From: JAHEIJ01 sp040235565 | GTDB taxonomy: Bacteria; Pseudomonadota; Gammaproteobacteria; UBA6429; Thiohalophilaceae | DNA length: 54,132 nt | Direction of reading: 5' to 3' | Assembly (NCBI GenBank): GCA_040235565.1 | Contig: JBECLA010000087.1 | Coordinates: forward strand, 1-54,132 | Shown: positions 25,564 through 33,464 of the stretch, one piece after another | How the letters are laid out: each line of letters opens with the position of its first letter | How positions within the stretch are numbered: position 1 is the stretch's first letter | The notes under the pieces: generated by a model | Seen by the model: only the letters and a program-made list of their open reading frames with translations | What the model was told of the DNA's origin: nothing | Database searches by the model: none | Made by a program: the position numbers and the translations under genes

Positions 25564-26886
25564 TCAACCTAACAATAAAATGGCATCCTGACGAAAATAC
25601 TCATCAATAATATTTTCCAAATCCAGCCGTGCGCGCTGATCATCACCCGTACCATAGATTTCATGGAGGGTGTGGGCAATGCCCTGGAAGGCATGCAAGA
25701 TATCAGGATCGAAATGGGTACCACCACTATCCTGTAGAATTGACATGGCTTTATCAAAACTCATCGGTTCCTTGTAAGGCCGTTTTGAGGTCAGGGCATC
25801 AAATACATCGGCGATAGCAAAGATACGCGCATTCACTGGAATATCCTTGCCCTGTTTGCCGCCATAGTAACCACTGCCGTCATATTTTTGGTGATGATGA
25901 CCGACCACCTCTTCCGCATCCCGTAACCAGGAAGAACGGGCAACGATATCCATGCCGTGTTGTACATGGGTTTTCATCTCTTCGAACTCGGTTTCATCCA
26001 GGCGACCGGGTTTGAGCAAGATATCATCGCGGATCCCGAGCTTGCCCACATCGTGCAAAAAGGCGCCCTTGATCAGGCTTTGAATTTGCTGTCTTGCAAG
26101 ACCGAGGTTTTCGGCCAGGCGAACGGAATAGATCGTGACTCGATAGTTATGTATATCCGTATCGCTGTCACGCTTGGCGATGGCGGAACCCAGTAGCTGA
26201 ATTGTCTCCAGGTTGGCGTCCAGTAGTTGCCGCGACATGCGGGTGACACGATTCAGGAGTTGAACAATCGTCGGATAAAGTAGCAGGGTGGTTAACAGTA
26301 CAATACTGATGGCAATCGCAACGGAGCGAAACAGGCGGGTATCGATCTTGCTGATTTCCTGTTCCGACACGGCAAAAATCGCCTCGATAAATGCGGCAAC
26401 CTCATTGCGTTGATTTACCAACGGCACCGAGAGCAGGATGTAATATTTGTCATTTAATTCCTTGAGCACATGCCTCACTTGATTCGCCTTACGAGGAACA
26501 GGCAGGGCGGCCTGCTGGATGGCGGTAAGCGCCGTACCGGTATTCACGCCACGATCGCTGATTCGGGCGATCTCGGTACCATCCAGGGTTTTTATCAGAA
26601 CGAAAACGTAACGGCCGGAGACATAGTCAGGTCGATGCGGAAGAAACTTGTCGAGCAGGCCCTGTATCTCGTCACGTCGCGGCAGACCGGCTTGATTCAG
26701 AATATCTGCTGTGAGGATACTGATATTCATCGCTCCTTGCAGCGCGCGATCCACCGCAATGTCACTCACACGGTCTTTGGCGTAATAGATCACCAGGCTG
26801 CTGACCAGCACGGAAACCACTATGGCCGAAATCAGTAGTCGACGGATCAGTAGTTGATGAACTTTCTTGTTAGTATGTGGTGGCAT
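25564..26886 (-). CDS. HD-GYP domain protein, predicted cyclic-di-GMP phosphodiesterase
   Basis: From ATG 26886 the protein is 440 aa. Two membrane helices (about residues 15-35 and 186-211) bracket a periplasmic sensor domain. A cytoplasmic HD-GYP domain follows: HDVGKLGIRDDILLKPGRL with the HD pair at 278-279, the HVQHG block, and HHHQKYDGSG near 330. HD-GYP enzymes break down cyclic di-GMP. The eponymous GYP is GYY here, in GSGYYGG, so partner binding may differ, but the metal-binding His and Asp residues are present. A TTG at 26949 would add 21 residues without recognisable content. It is divergent from the DUF6316-like gene and converges with the Cys-rich gene. Confidence 0.88.
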   Translation of the reverse strand: MPPHTNKKVHQLLIRRLLISAIVVSVLVSSLVIYYAKDRVSDIAVDRALQGAMNISILTADILNQAGLPRRDEIQGLLDKFLPHRPDYVSGRYVFVLIKTLDGTEIARISDRGVNTGTALTAIQQAALPVPRKANQVRHVLKELNDKYYILLSVPLVNQRNEVAAFIEAIFAVSEQEISKIDTRLFRSVAIAISIVLLTTLLLYPTIVQLLNRVTRMSRQLLDANLETIQLLGSAIAKRDSDTDIHNYRVTIYSVRLAENLGLARQQIQSLIKGAFLHDVGKLGIRDDILLKPGRLDETEFEEMKTHVQHGMDIVARSSWLRDAEEVVGHHHQKYDGSGYYGGKQGKDIPVNARIFAIADVFDALTSKRPYKEPMSFDKAMSILQDSGGTHFDPDILHAFQGIAHTLHEIYGTGDDQRARLDLENIIDEYFRQDAILLLG

Positions 26887-26997
26887 CGCTTGTCGCGGCT
26901 GAAGACCATGTTCGATAGGAATAAAACCATGTCTGCGCGCACATGGCAACCAAGGTTTTTGTGAATATAGAGCTCTCCGTGTCTGTCTTGTAGTCCT

Positions 26998-27019
26998 GGG
27001 CTGACAAAGCTTTCAGCCC
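26998..27019. repeat. inverted repeat upstream of HD-GYP gene
   Basis: GGGCTGA (26998-27004) and TCAGCCC (27013-27019) form a 7-bp stem with an 8-base loop holding AAGCTT. No T-run follows, so it is not a simple terminator. It lies in the divergent promoter region and could be an operator or an RNA hairpin. Confidence 0.45.
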
Positions 27020-27053
27020 TGACCGACATACGGGGAGTGACCGTCTGACTAAA

Positions 27054-27067
27054 GTATGCAAGCATAC
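27054..27067. promoter_or_regulatory. dyad, possible operator
   Basis: GTATGCAAGCATAC has two perfect 6-base arms around AA. It lies 27 bases before the start of the gene at 27094, where a repressor or activator could sit. The binding protein is not known. Confidence 0.4.
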
Positions 27068-27093
27068 AAGCTATCACAATAATCAGGTTGACT

Positions 27094-27345
27094 ATGAACG
27101 CCTATAACCCCAATCGCCTCAACGAGAACAAGGCTGCCCCCTATCGCAGCGATCGCTTCTATTGTGTCAATGATGAGTGGTATTTCGCGATTCGGCGTGG
27201 CCCCGATCAGGGACCCTACTCCAGCAAGGAAGCGGCTCAGGCCGCCCTGAAAAAGTTCATTACAGAAGAGCTGGCGCTGGAACGTCGTCTCGAGGCCGAA
27301 CGGCAATTACAGGGTGCCATGCTCAGACCGTTTTATCGCCCCTAG
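27094..27345 (+). CDS. DUF6316-like small protein
   Basis: An 83-aa protein with SDRFYCVNDEWYFAIRRG (about residues 19-36), then GPYSSKEAAQAALKKFI. This RFF-x-xxxWYF-x-RxG-xxGPY pattern fits the DUF6316 family, which has no known function to my knowledge. The C-terminal half is helical and charged (LALERRLEAERQLQG). No signal peptide is visible. The ATG at 27094 has CAGG about 7 bases upstream; a TTG at 27088 is less likely. It is divergent from the HD-GYP gene and convergent with the chalcone-isomerase-like gene. Confidence 0.72.
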   Translation: MNAYNPNRLNENKAAPYRSDRFYCVNDEWYFAIRRGPDQGPYSSKEAAQAALKKFITEELALERRLEAERQLQGAMLRPFYRP

Positions 27346-27355
27346 GCACGGCATA

Positions 27356-27934
27356 TCAGTTTGTGACCGTTCCTTTGAGCAGGGCCTGTTTGAGGTCTGC
27401 ATCAGCCGGGTTGTGACCGAGCCAGACCCGCAACAGGGCGGTGTAGAAATCGGCGCCCGTGATCCGTCCCTGCAGCTCGCCGTTGATCAGTACCTGCGTC
27501 CCTGTGTCGGGCCGGTAATCGAGATCGATGACGTCACCGCGTCGCATGGTGCGAAACAACTGATTGAATTTTGCCAAGCGTGGCGCGAGTTGCTTCATGC
27601 TGGCGCTATCCAGGTTGTTTTCAAATCCTTCCTGCCATCCCGCCACCAGTTTTTCCTGCTCGACTTCCTTGTAGAGAAATTGCATCCGCACCCGTTTGGG
27701 ACCGGTGAGCGTCAGTATCGCCTCGCTCGAGGTTTGGGGGCTGGGCAGATACAGGCCGGCGACATAGATTTTGAAAAAGAATTTACGCCGGATCCCGGCG
27801 CCATTCAGGACCAGTACGGCACCAGCCGGGGACAGTTGCACCGTCTCGGGCAAGCTAATCCCGGCAATTTCCCGTGCTGAAACCAGGGGGCTGAACAGCA
27901 TCATCGAGAGGAGCAGGCATATGGTTCGTTGCAT
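27356..27934 (-). CDS. chalcone isomerase-like exported protein
   Basis: A 192-aa protein with a clear signal peptide (about residues 1-20, ending LVSA). The body has PETVQLSPAGAVLVLNGAGI, then RRKFFFKIYVAGLYLP, LTGPKRVRMQFLYKEV and VIDLDYRPDTGTQVLING. This is the pattern of bacterial chalcone-isomerase-like proteins (Chalcone_3 type). These share the plant enzyme's fold, and most are not thought to act on flavonoids; fatty acid binding has been proposed for the fold. The ATG at 27934 has AAGGAA about 8 bases upstream. It is divergent from mnmG. Confidence 0.85.
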   Translation of the reverse strand: MQRTICLLLSMMLFSPLVSAREIAGISLPETVQLSPAGAVLVLNGAGIRRKFFFKIYVAGLYLPSPQTSSEAILTLTGPKRVRMQFLYKEVEQEKLVAGWQEGFENNLDSASMKQLAPRLAKFNQLFRTMRRGDVIDLDYRPDTGTQVLINGELQGRITGADFYTALLRVWLGHNPADADLKQALLKGTVTN

Positions 27935-27993
27935 CGTCAGTTCCTTGATCTGAACTTCGGTTAAGTAAAGCACATGTCAGGACGTTGGTTTGG

Positions 27994-28022
27994 TTGGCTA
28001 TTTTCTAGCCAGGTCGTACAAT
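27994..28022 (+). promoter_or_regulatory. mnmG promoter with internal dyad
   Basis: TTGGCT and TACAAT, separated by 17 bases, give a good sigma-70 promoter ending 30 bases before the mnmG start. The spacer contains an inverted repeat: TGGCTA (27995-28000) and TAGCCA (28006-28011) with 5 bases between. Confidence 0.6.
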
Positions 28023-28052
28023 ACCCGGCCCTTTTACTAAAGATACAGCAAC

Positions 28053-29948
28053 ATGTTCTATCAAGGTCATTTCGATGTGATTGTGGTGGGTGGTGGTCAT
28101 GCCGGCACCGAGGCCGCCCTGGCGTCCGCCCGTATGGGCCAGCGCACATTATTGTTGACCCATAACATCGAGACGCTGGGGCAGATGAGCTGTAATCCGG
28201 CGATCGGCGGCATCGGTAAAGGCCACCTGGTGAAAGAGATCGATGCGCTTGGTGGCCTGATGGCGGGAGCCATCGATCGCGCCGGGATCCAGTTTCGGAT
28301 CCTGAATGCCAGCAAGGGACCGGCGGTCCGTGCCACCCGGGCCCAGGCGGATCGGGTGTTGTACAAGCAGGCGGTGCGAGCGGCGCTGGAAAATACCCCG
28401 AACCTGACCCTGTTCCAGCAGGCGGTGGATGACCTGCTTGTGGAACAGCAACAGGTGGCCGGAGTGGTGACCCAGATGGGGTTGAAGTTTCAGGCCCGCG
28501 CAGTGGTATTGACCGTGGGTACTTTCCTGGGCGGGCGGATCCACATCGGGATGTCCAATTATGAAGGTGGCCGGGCCGGCGATCCCCCCGCCAATGCCCT
28601 GTCGCAACGTTTACGGGAATTGCCCTTCCGGGTGGATCGACTCAAGACCGGTACCCCGCCCCGGCTTGATGGCAGCTCGATTGATTATTCAGTCCTGGAA
28701 ACCCAGCCAGGGGATGACCCTGTGCCGGTGTTCTCGTATCTTGGCCAGGCGGCAGACCATCCCCGCCAGGTCGCCTGTCACATTACCCAGACCACGGCGC
28801 AGACGCATGAGATCATTCGCGGCGGTCTGGATCGTTCTCCCATGTACAGCGGAGTGATCGAGGGGATTGGGCCGCGCTATTGTCCTTCGATTGAGGACAA
28901 GGTGATGCGCTTTGCCGGGCGTGATTCGCACCAGATCTTTGTCGAGCCCGAGGGACTCACCACCAATGAGGTTTACCCCAACGGCATTTCCACCAGTCTG
29001 CCCTTTGATGTGCAGTATGAATTTGTGCGCTCCATCAAGGGATTTGAAAACGCCCACATCACCCGGCCGGGCTATGCGATTGAATACGATTATTTCGATC
29101 CCCGGGATCTGAAGCCGTCCCTGGAAACCCGATATCTGCCGGGACTGTTCTTTGCCGGGCAAATCAACGGCACCACCGGCTATGAAGAAGCCGCCGCCCA
29201 GGGCCTGATCGCCGGCCTGAATGCCGCCTTGCAGGTCCAGAACAAGGACCCCTGGACCCCACGACGGGATGAGGCCTACATCGGGGTGCTGATCGATGAT
29301 TTGATCACCTGCGGGACCCAGGAACCCTACCGGATGTTCACCAGCCGGGCGGAATACCGTCTGATGCTGCGGGAAGACAATGCAGATCTGCGGCTGACCG
29401 AAACCGGGCGCCAGTTAGGCCTGGTAGATGATGAAAGATGGCGCCTTTTTGATACAAAACGTCACGCGATCGAGGCAGAAGCCCAACGATTGCGTGACAC
29501 CTGGGTGCGTCCCGAGAGCCTGCCCGCGGAGGCAGGGCAGCGTGTGTTGGGCCAACCATTGAACCGGGAGTCCAGTTTGCTGGATTTGTTGCGTCGCCCG
29601 GATGTGACTTATCAGGCGCTGATGAGTTTGCCGGGTGTTTCTCGGGCGGTCGGGGATGAAAAAGTCGCCGAACAGGTGGAAATTCAGGCCAAGTATTCCG
29701 GCTATATCCGGCGGCAGCAGGATGAAATTGCGCGCCAGCGCCGGCATGAAGACACCCCGATCCCCACAGGTTTTGATTACCATACCGTGAAAGGCCTGTC
29801 GGCCGAGGTGCAGGAGAAACTCCTGCGTGTCCAGCCCGAGACGGTTGGCCAGGCCGCACGGATTCCCGGGGTGACCCCGGCTGCCATTTCCCTGTTGCTG
29901 GTCTATCTGAAAAAGAAACAATGGCAGGAGGAACAAAAACGCGCCTGA
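28053..29948 (+). CDS. mnmG: tRNA uridine-5-carboxymethylaminomethyl modification enzyme MnmG
   Basis: MnmG (GidA) is the FAD-dependent partner of MnmE in wobble-uridine modification. The FAD-binding VVGGGHAGTEAA starts near residue 11, and MSCNPAIGGIGKGHLVKEID follows near residue 47. RLKTGTPPRLDG near residue 200 and FAGQINGTTGYEEAAAQG near 370 are conserved family blocks. The 631-aa length is standard. rsmG follows, as in most gammaproteobacteria, but here a DUF302 gene sits between them. Confidence 0.98.
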   Translation: MFYQGHFDVIVVGGGHAGTEAALASARMGQRTLLLTHNIETLGQMSCNPAIGGIGKGHLVKEIDALGGLMAGAIDRAGIQFRILNASKGPAVRATRAQADRVLYKQAVRAALENTPNLTLFQQAVDDLLVEQQQVAGVVTQMGLKFQARAVVLTVGTFLGGRIHIGMSNYEGGRAGDPPANALSQRLRELPFRVDRLKTGTPPRLDGSSIDYSVLETQPGDDPVPVFSYLGQAADHPRQVACHITQTTAQTHEIIRGGLDRSPMYSGVIEGIGPRYCPSIEDKVMRFAGRDSHQIFVEPEGLTTNEVYPNGISTSLPFDVQYEFVRSIKGFENAHITRPGYAIEYDYFDPRDLKPSLETRYLPGLFFAGQINGTTGYEEAAAQGLIAGLNAALQVQNKDPWTPRRDEAYIGVLIDDLITCGTQEPYRMFTSRAEYRLMLREDNADLRLTETGRQLGLVDDERWRLFDTKRHAIEAEAQRLRDTWVRPESLPAEAGQRVLGQPLNRESSLLDLLRRPDVTYQALMSLPGVSRAVGDEKVAEQVEIQAKYSGYIRRQQDEIARQRRHEDTPIPTGFDYHTVKGLSAEVQEKLLRVQPETVGQAARIPGVTPAAISLLLVYLKKKQWQEEQKRA

Positions 29949-29973
29949 ATACGTCATATAACATCAGACGTAT
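29949..29973. repeat. inverted repeat after mnmG
   Basis: ATACGTC (29949-29955) and GACGTAT (29967-29973) form a 7-bp stem with an 11-base loop, right after the mnmG stop. There is no T-run. It may be an operator for the DUF302 gene or an mRNA hairpin. Confidence 0.4.
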
Positions 29974-30027
29974 CAATTAAGGAAGCAAATCACTAACGTA
30001 AGAATAAGCAACCAAGGAGGAGGTTTC

Positions 30028-30489
30028 ATGAAGTCATTGTTTATTGTTCTGTTCACCCTGAGTCTGAGCATGGCTACCGTCCAGGCAGCGGAAGTGGATG
30101 GCCTGATTGTTAAAAAGAGCCGCTACAGCGTCAGCGAAACCATAACCCGGCTGGAAAATGCATTAACAAAAAAAGGTATCACCGTTGCGCTACGTTGGAA
30201 TCATGCAGCGAAAGCCGAAGCCGTTGGTATTCCATTGCGACCCACCGAACTGTTGATATTTGGTAATCCGAAACTGGGAAGCAATATGTTCACCAGCGAA
30301 CAGACCGCGGGCATCGATCTGCCGATGAAAGCCCTGGCGTGGGAAGATGAAAAGGGCAGTGTCTGGCTGGGCTATAACGATCCGAATTACATCGCCGCCC
30401 GCCACGGCATCACCGATCGGGCCGAAGTCGTCAAAAAGATGAGTGGCGCCCTCAACAAGATGTCCAACATCGCCATCGGTGCCGAATAG
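30028..30489 (+). CDS. DUF302 domain exported protein
   Basis: A 153-aa protein with a signal peptide (about residues 1-20, ending VQA) and a DUF302 domain. The domain shows VKKSRYSVSETITRLENAL, then KKGITVALRWNHAAKAEAVG and LLIFGNPKLGSNMF, which is the family's typical FGNP block. LAWEDEKGSVWLGYNDPNYI follows. The function of DUF302 proteins is not known. The ribosome binding site AAGGAGGAGG is the strongest in the window, which suggests high translation. The gene interrupts the usual mnmG-rsmG pair, which points to insertion of an accessory gene at this junction. Confidence 0.9.
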   Translation: MKSLFIVLFTLSLSMATVQAAEVDGLIVKKSRYSVSETITRLENALTKKGITVALRWNHAAKAEAVGIPLRPTELLIFGNPKLGSNMFTSEQTAGIDLPMKALAWEDEKGSVWLGYNDPNYIAARHGITDRAEVVKKMSGALNKMSNIAIGAE

Positions 30490-30507
30490 GCGCTCTGCCT
30501 GTTACCC

Positions 30508-31140
30508 ATGCAGGGTTCCTTGCTGGAGAAACTGGCACAGGGCGTGGCTGCCCTGCCCCTGGAGCTGGATGCGGATGTTCTGCAAAGGCTGATTGATTAT
30601 TTGCACCTGCTGGTCAAATGGAACCGGGCCTACAACCTGACAGCGGTTCGCCAGCCAGAACAGATGGTGACGCGCCACCTGCTCGATAGCCTGGTGATCG
30701 GCCCTTATTTACACGGGCCGCGGATTCTGGACGTCGGCACGGGGGCCGGCTTGCCTGGCATTCCGCTGGCATTGGCTTATCCGGAACTGCATTTCACCCT
30801 GCTTGACAGTAATGGCAAGAAGATTCGTTTTGTTACCCAGGCGCTGGCCGAACTAGGGCTGCGGAATGTAGATGTGGTACAGTCGCGGGTGGAAGCCTAC
30901 CAGCCGGTGAACCGCTTCGATACTATTACCGCACGGGCCTATTCCAGCGTTGAAGAACTGCTCAAACAGACCGCTGCTTTGCTGGCCGATGAGGGACAGT
31001 ACCTGATCATGAAAGGGGCGTACCCGCTTGCCGAGATCGAGGCCCTGCCTGAGGGCTACACGCTCGAAGCAATCCACCCGTTACAGGTACCGAATCTGGA
31101 TGCCGAACGGCACCTGCTGGTGGTGCGAGCCAATACGTAA
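30508..31140 (+). CDS. rsmG: 16S rRNA (guanine527-N7)-methyltransferase
   Basis: RsmG (GidB) uses S-adenosylmethionine to methylate N7 of G527 in 16S rRNA. The 210-aa protein has LLVKWNRAYNLTAVR near residue 33, RHLLDSLVIGPYL near 56 and the SAM-binding ILDVGTGAGLPGIPLAL near residue 74. FDTITARAYSS near residue 136 completes the family pattern. It begins 18 bases after the DUF302 stop and lies 30 bases before parA. Confidence 0.97.
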   Translation: MQGSLLEKLAQGVAALPLELDADVLQRLIDYLHLLVKWNRAYNLTAVRQPEQMVTRHLLDSLVIGPYLHGPRILDVGTGAGLPGIPLALAYPELHFTLLDSNGKKIRFVTQALAELGLRNVDVVQSRVEAYQPVNRFDTITARAYSSVEELLKQTAALLADEGQYLIMKGAYPLAEIEALPEGYTLEAIHPLQVPNLDAERHLLVVRANT

Positions 31141-31170
31141 ATTTTTGCAATTCGGTCAGGGGACCTGAGC

Positions 31171-31965
31171 ATGGGTAGAATTATTGCCATTGCGAACCAG
31201 AAGGGAGGCGTGGGTAAAACCACGACCTGCATTAACCTGGCGGCTTCTTTTGCTGCCACCCAGCGCAAGATTTTGCTGGTGGATATCGATCCCCAGGGCA
31301 ATGCCACCATGGGCAGTGGTATCAACAAGAATGATCTGGAAGCAACCACCTGCGAACTGTTACTCGGTGAAGCCTCTTTTGACGAAGTGAAACAGTCTGT
31401 CGAGGAAGTGCATTATGACGTCCTGCCGGCAAACGGTGAGCTGACGGCTGCCGAGGTGGCACTGATGAGTCTGCCGGATAAACAGGTACGGCTACGTCAG
31501 GTCCTGGAACCGGTAAAAGATCAATACGATTACATCCTGATTGACTGTCCGCCCTCGCTCAATATGTTAACGGTCAATGCCCTGGTGGCAGCCCAGTCCG
31601 TCATGATTCCCATGCAATGTGAATACTATGCGCTGGAAGGCCTGTCAGCCTTAATCAATACGGTAGAGCGGATTCGGGCCAGCGTGAATCCGGAATTAAA
31701 ACTGGAAGGTCTGCTGCGCACCATGTTCGACCCACGCAACAATCTGGCGAATGATGTTTCCGGCCAGCTCATTGTGCACTTTCCGGAGCAGGTATATCGC
31801 ACCATCATTCCACGTAACGTGCGATTGGCCGAGGCGCCGAGTCATGGCTTGCCGGTGATCAACTATGACAAGAAGTCCCGTGGTGCCCTGGCCTATCTGG
31901 CGCTGGCGGGGGAAATTCTCCGTAAGGACGAACAACATTTCAAACTGGCCGGCTTCTCGGCCTGA
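31171..31965 (+). CDS. parA: chromosome partitioning ATPase ParA
   Basis: ParA is the deviant-Walker ATPase that moves origin regions by binding DNA and ParB. The Walker A is KGGVGKTT (K11 to T18), with the signature Lys at 11, and LLVDIDPQGNAT follows near residue 34. IDCPPSLNMLTVNAL near residue 123 is the Walker B region. At 264 aa it is the small chromosomal type without an N-terminal DNA-binding domain. A GGGGA ribosome binding site lies 8-12 bases before the ATG. parB follows after 21 bases. Confidence 0.97.
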   Translation: MGRIIAIANQKGGVGKTTTCINLAASFAATQRKILLVDIDPQGNATMGSGINKNDLEATTCELLLGEASFDEVKQSVEEVHYDVLPANGELTAAEVALMSLPDKQVRLRQVLEPVKDQYDYILIDCPPSLNMLTVNALVAAQSVMIPMQCEYYALEGLSALINTVERIRASVNPELKLEGLLRTMFDPRNNLANDVSGQLIVHFPEQVYRTIIPRNVRLAEAPSHGLPVINYDKKSRGALAYLALAGEILRKDEQHFKLAGFSA

Positions 31966-31986
31966 TGCATTTCCAGGGTAAGTAGA

Positions 31987-32874
31987 ATGGCAGCAAAGAA
32001 ACGCGGTCTGGGACGGGGGCTCGACGAACTCCTCGGAATTGGTTCGGTCAGCGCGGAGAAGGCCGCGGCCGGCGCGGAGACCGGGGGTACCGAGGACAGC
32101 TTGCGGAATCTGCCCGTCGACGTGATCCAGAAGGGGCGTTACCAGCCCCGGCACGACATCGCCCAGGAAGCGCTGCAGGAGCTGGCGGACTCGATCCGGG
32201 CCCAGGGTGTGGTGCAGCCGATTGTGGTACGCCCCTTGTCTGGCCAGGCGGGTAAGTATGAATTGATCGCCGGCGAGCGCCGCTGGCGCGCTTCACAGCT
32301 GGCCGGTCTGCATGAAATTCCCGCCGTGGTGCGAGATGTGCCGGACCAGGCCGCCATGGCGATGGGCTTGATCGAAAATATTCAGCGCGAGGAACTCAAT
32401 CCGATCGAAGAAGCGGCTGCCTTGCAGCGGCTCATAGAAGAATTTGGCCTGACCCATCAGGAAACCGCGGAAGCCGTCGGCCGGTCCCGGGCGGCGGTTT
32501 CCAACCTGTTGCGCCTGCTGGCACTGGAGCCCAGGGTCAAAATGATGCTGGAAGAAGGGCAGCTTGAAATGGGTCATGCCCGGGCATTACTGGCGTTGCT
32601 TGGTTCGACGCAGGTGCAGGCGGCCGAGCAAGTATTTGCCAAGGGCTTGTCGGTGCGTGAGACCGAACAGCTGGTTCGGCGTATGCAGCAACCGCCCAAA
32701 CCGAAAGCGTCGGCCGCCGAACTCGATCCGGATATCCGGCGTTTTCAGACCGAGTTATCGGAAAAACTTGCCGCCAGGGTGCAGTTTCAGCATTCCGCCA
32801 AGGGCAAGGGAAAAATGATTATTCATTACAATAGCCTGGATGAGCTGGACGGCATTCTGGAGCATATTAAATAA
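31987..32874 (+). CDS. parB: chromosome partitioning CTPase ParB
   Basis: ParB binds parS and spreads as a CTP-gated clamp. The 295-aa protein begins MAAKKRGLGRGLDELLG, the N-terminal tail that contacts ParA. RYQPRHDI and QPIVVRPL lead to the CTP-binding GERRWRAS (residues 96-103). The second box IENIQREELNPIEEA, a helix-turn-helix and a C-terminal dimerisation domain follow. Its likely targets are the two parS sites in recF, about 19 kb to the left. Confidence 0.97.
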   Translation: MAAKKRGLGRGLDELLGIGSVSAEKAAAGAETGGTEDSLRNLPVDVIQKGRYQPRHDIAQEALQELADSIRAQGVVQPIVVRPLSGQAGKYELIAGERRWRASQLAGLHEIPAVVRDVPDQAAMAMGLIENIQREELNPIEEAAALQRLIEEFGLTHQETAEAVGRSRAAVSNLLRLLALEPRVKMMLEEGQLEMGHARALLALLGSTQVQAAEQVFAKGLSVRETEQLVRRMQQPPKPKASAAELDPDIRRFQTELSEKLAARVQFQHSAKGKGKMIIHYNSLDELDGILEHIK

Positions 32875-32952
32875 CGCTAATATATTGAAATACAGGCCTT
32901 TTGCGCTAAATCATCCCCGAAAAACATAGAAAAGTTGTTTATTTTCCCTGCA

Positions 32953-32981
32953 TTGACCCTGTTTCAGGCTCTCGCTATACT
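32953..32981 (+). promoter_or_regulatory. ATP synthase operon promoter
   Basis: TTGACC (5 of 6) and TATACT (5 of 6) are separated by 17 bases, followed by the GC-rich discriminator GCGCGCCGCGG. It lies 44 bases before atpI. Confidence 0.72.
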
Positions 32982-33025
32982 GCGCGCCGCGGTATCTCTG
33001 GTTAATCCTCGGAGGGCGGCCCAAC

Positions 33026-33424
33026 ATGGTCTATACGCGACCCAATGTGTATGACATCGCCTTTCGCCGGACATGGATCAGGCTGCTGTTGATTCAGGGA
33101 GCAATGGTATTGATAGCCGCCATTATTGCCTCCCTGTTACAAGGAATCGAATTCAGTATGGCGTTGCTTTATGGCGGCGCCACCAGTCTCGCCGGCACCC
33201 TGGTAGGTGCCTGGCGGGTCCGAATCGCCACCGATGAGGCGGCGCACAGTACCACACTTGGCATGGCCGAGTTTTACAAGGGCGCATTGCTGCGCCTGGT
33301 AGTGGTGATAGCGCTGCTCGCCCTGGGGATGGGGGTGTTGAAGCTGCCGGCGCTGGCAGTCCTCATTGGTTTTATTGTGGCGCAACTCGGCAATTTTTTT
33401 GCCCGACCGTTGCGAGCCCAATAA
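33026..33424 (+). CDS. atpI: ATP synthase subunit I
   Basis: AtpI is a small inner membrane protein that helps assemble the c-ring. The 132-aa product shows four hydrophobic segments, with a conserved-looking LLYGGATSLAGTLVGAWR near residue 48 and IGFIVAQLGNFFARPL at the end. It has GGAGG about 10 bases before the ATG and is the first gene of the operon, the usual position. Confidence 0.88.
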   Translation: MVYTRPNVYDIAFRRTWIRLLLIQGAMVLIAAIIASLLQGIEFSMALLYGGATSLAGTLVGAWRVRIATDEAAHSTTLGMAEFYKGALLRLVVVIALLALGMGVLKLPALAVLIGFIVAQLGNFFARPLRAQ

Positions 33425-33464
33425 GTGAAGACAGAATTTTAAAAATTTTTCAGGTTTAATAACA

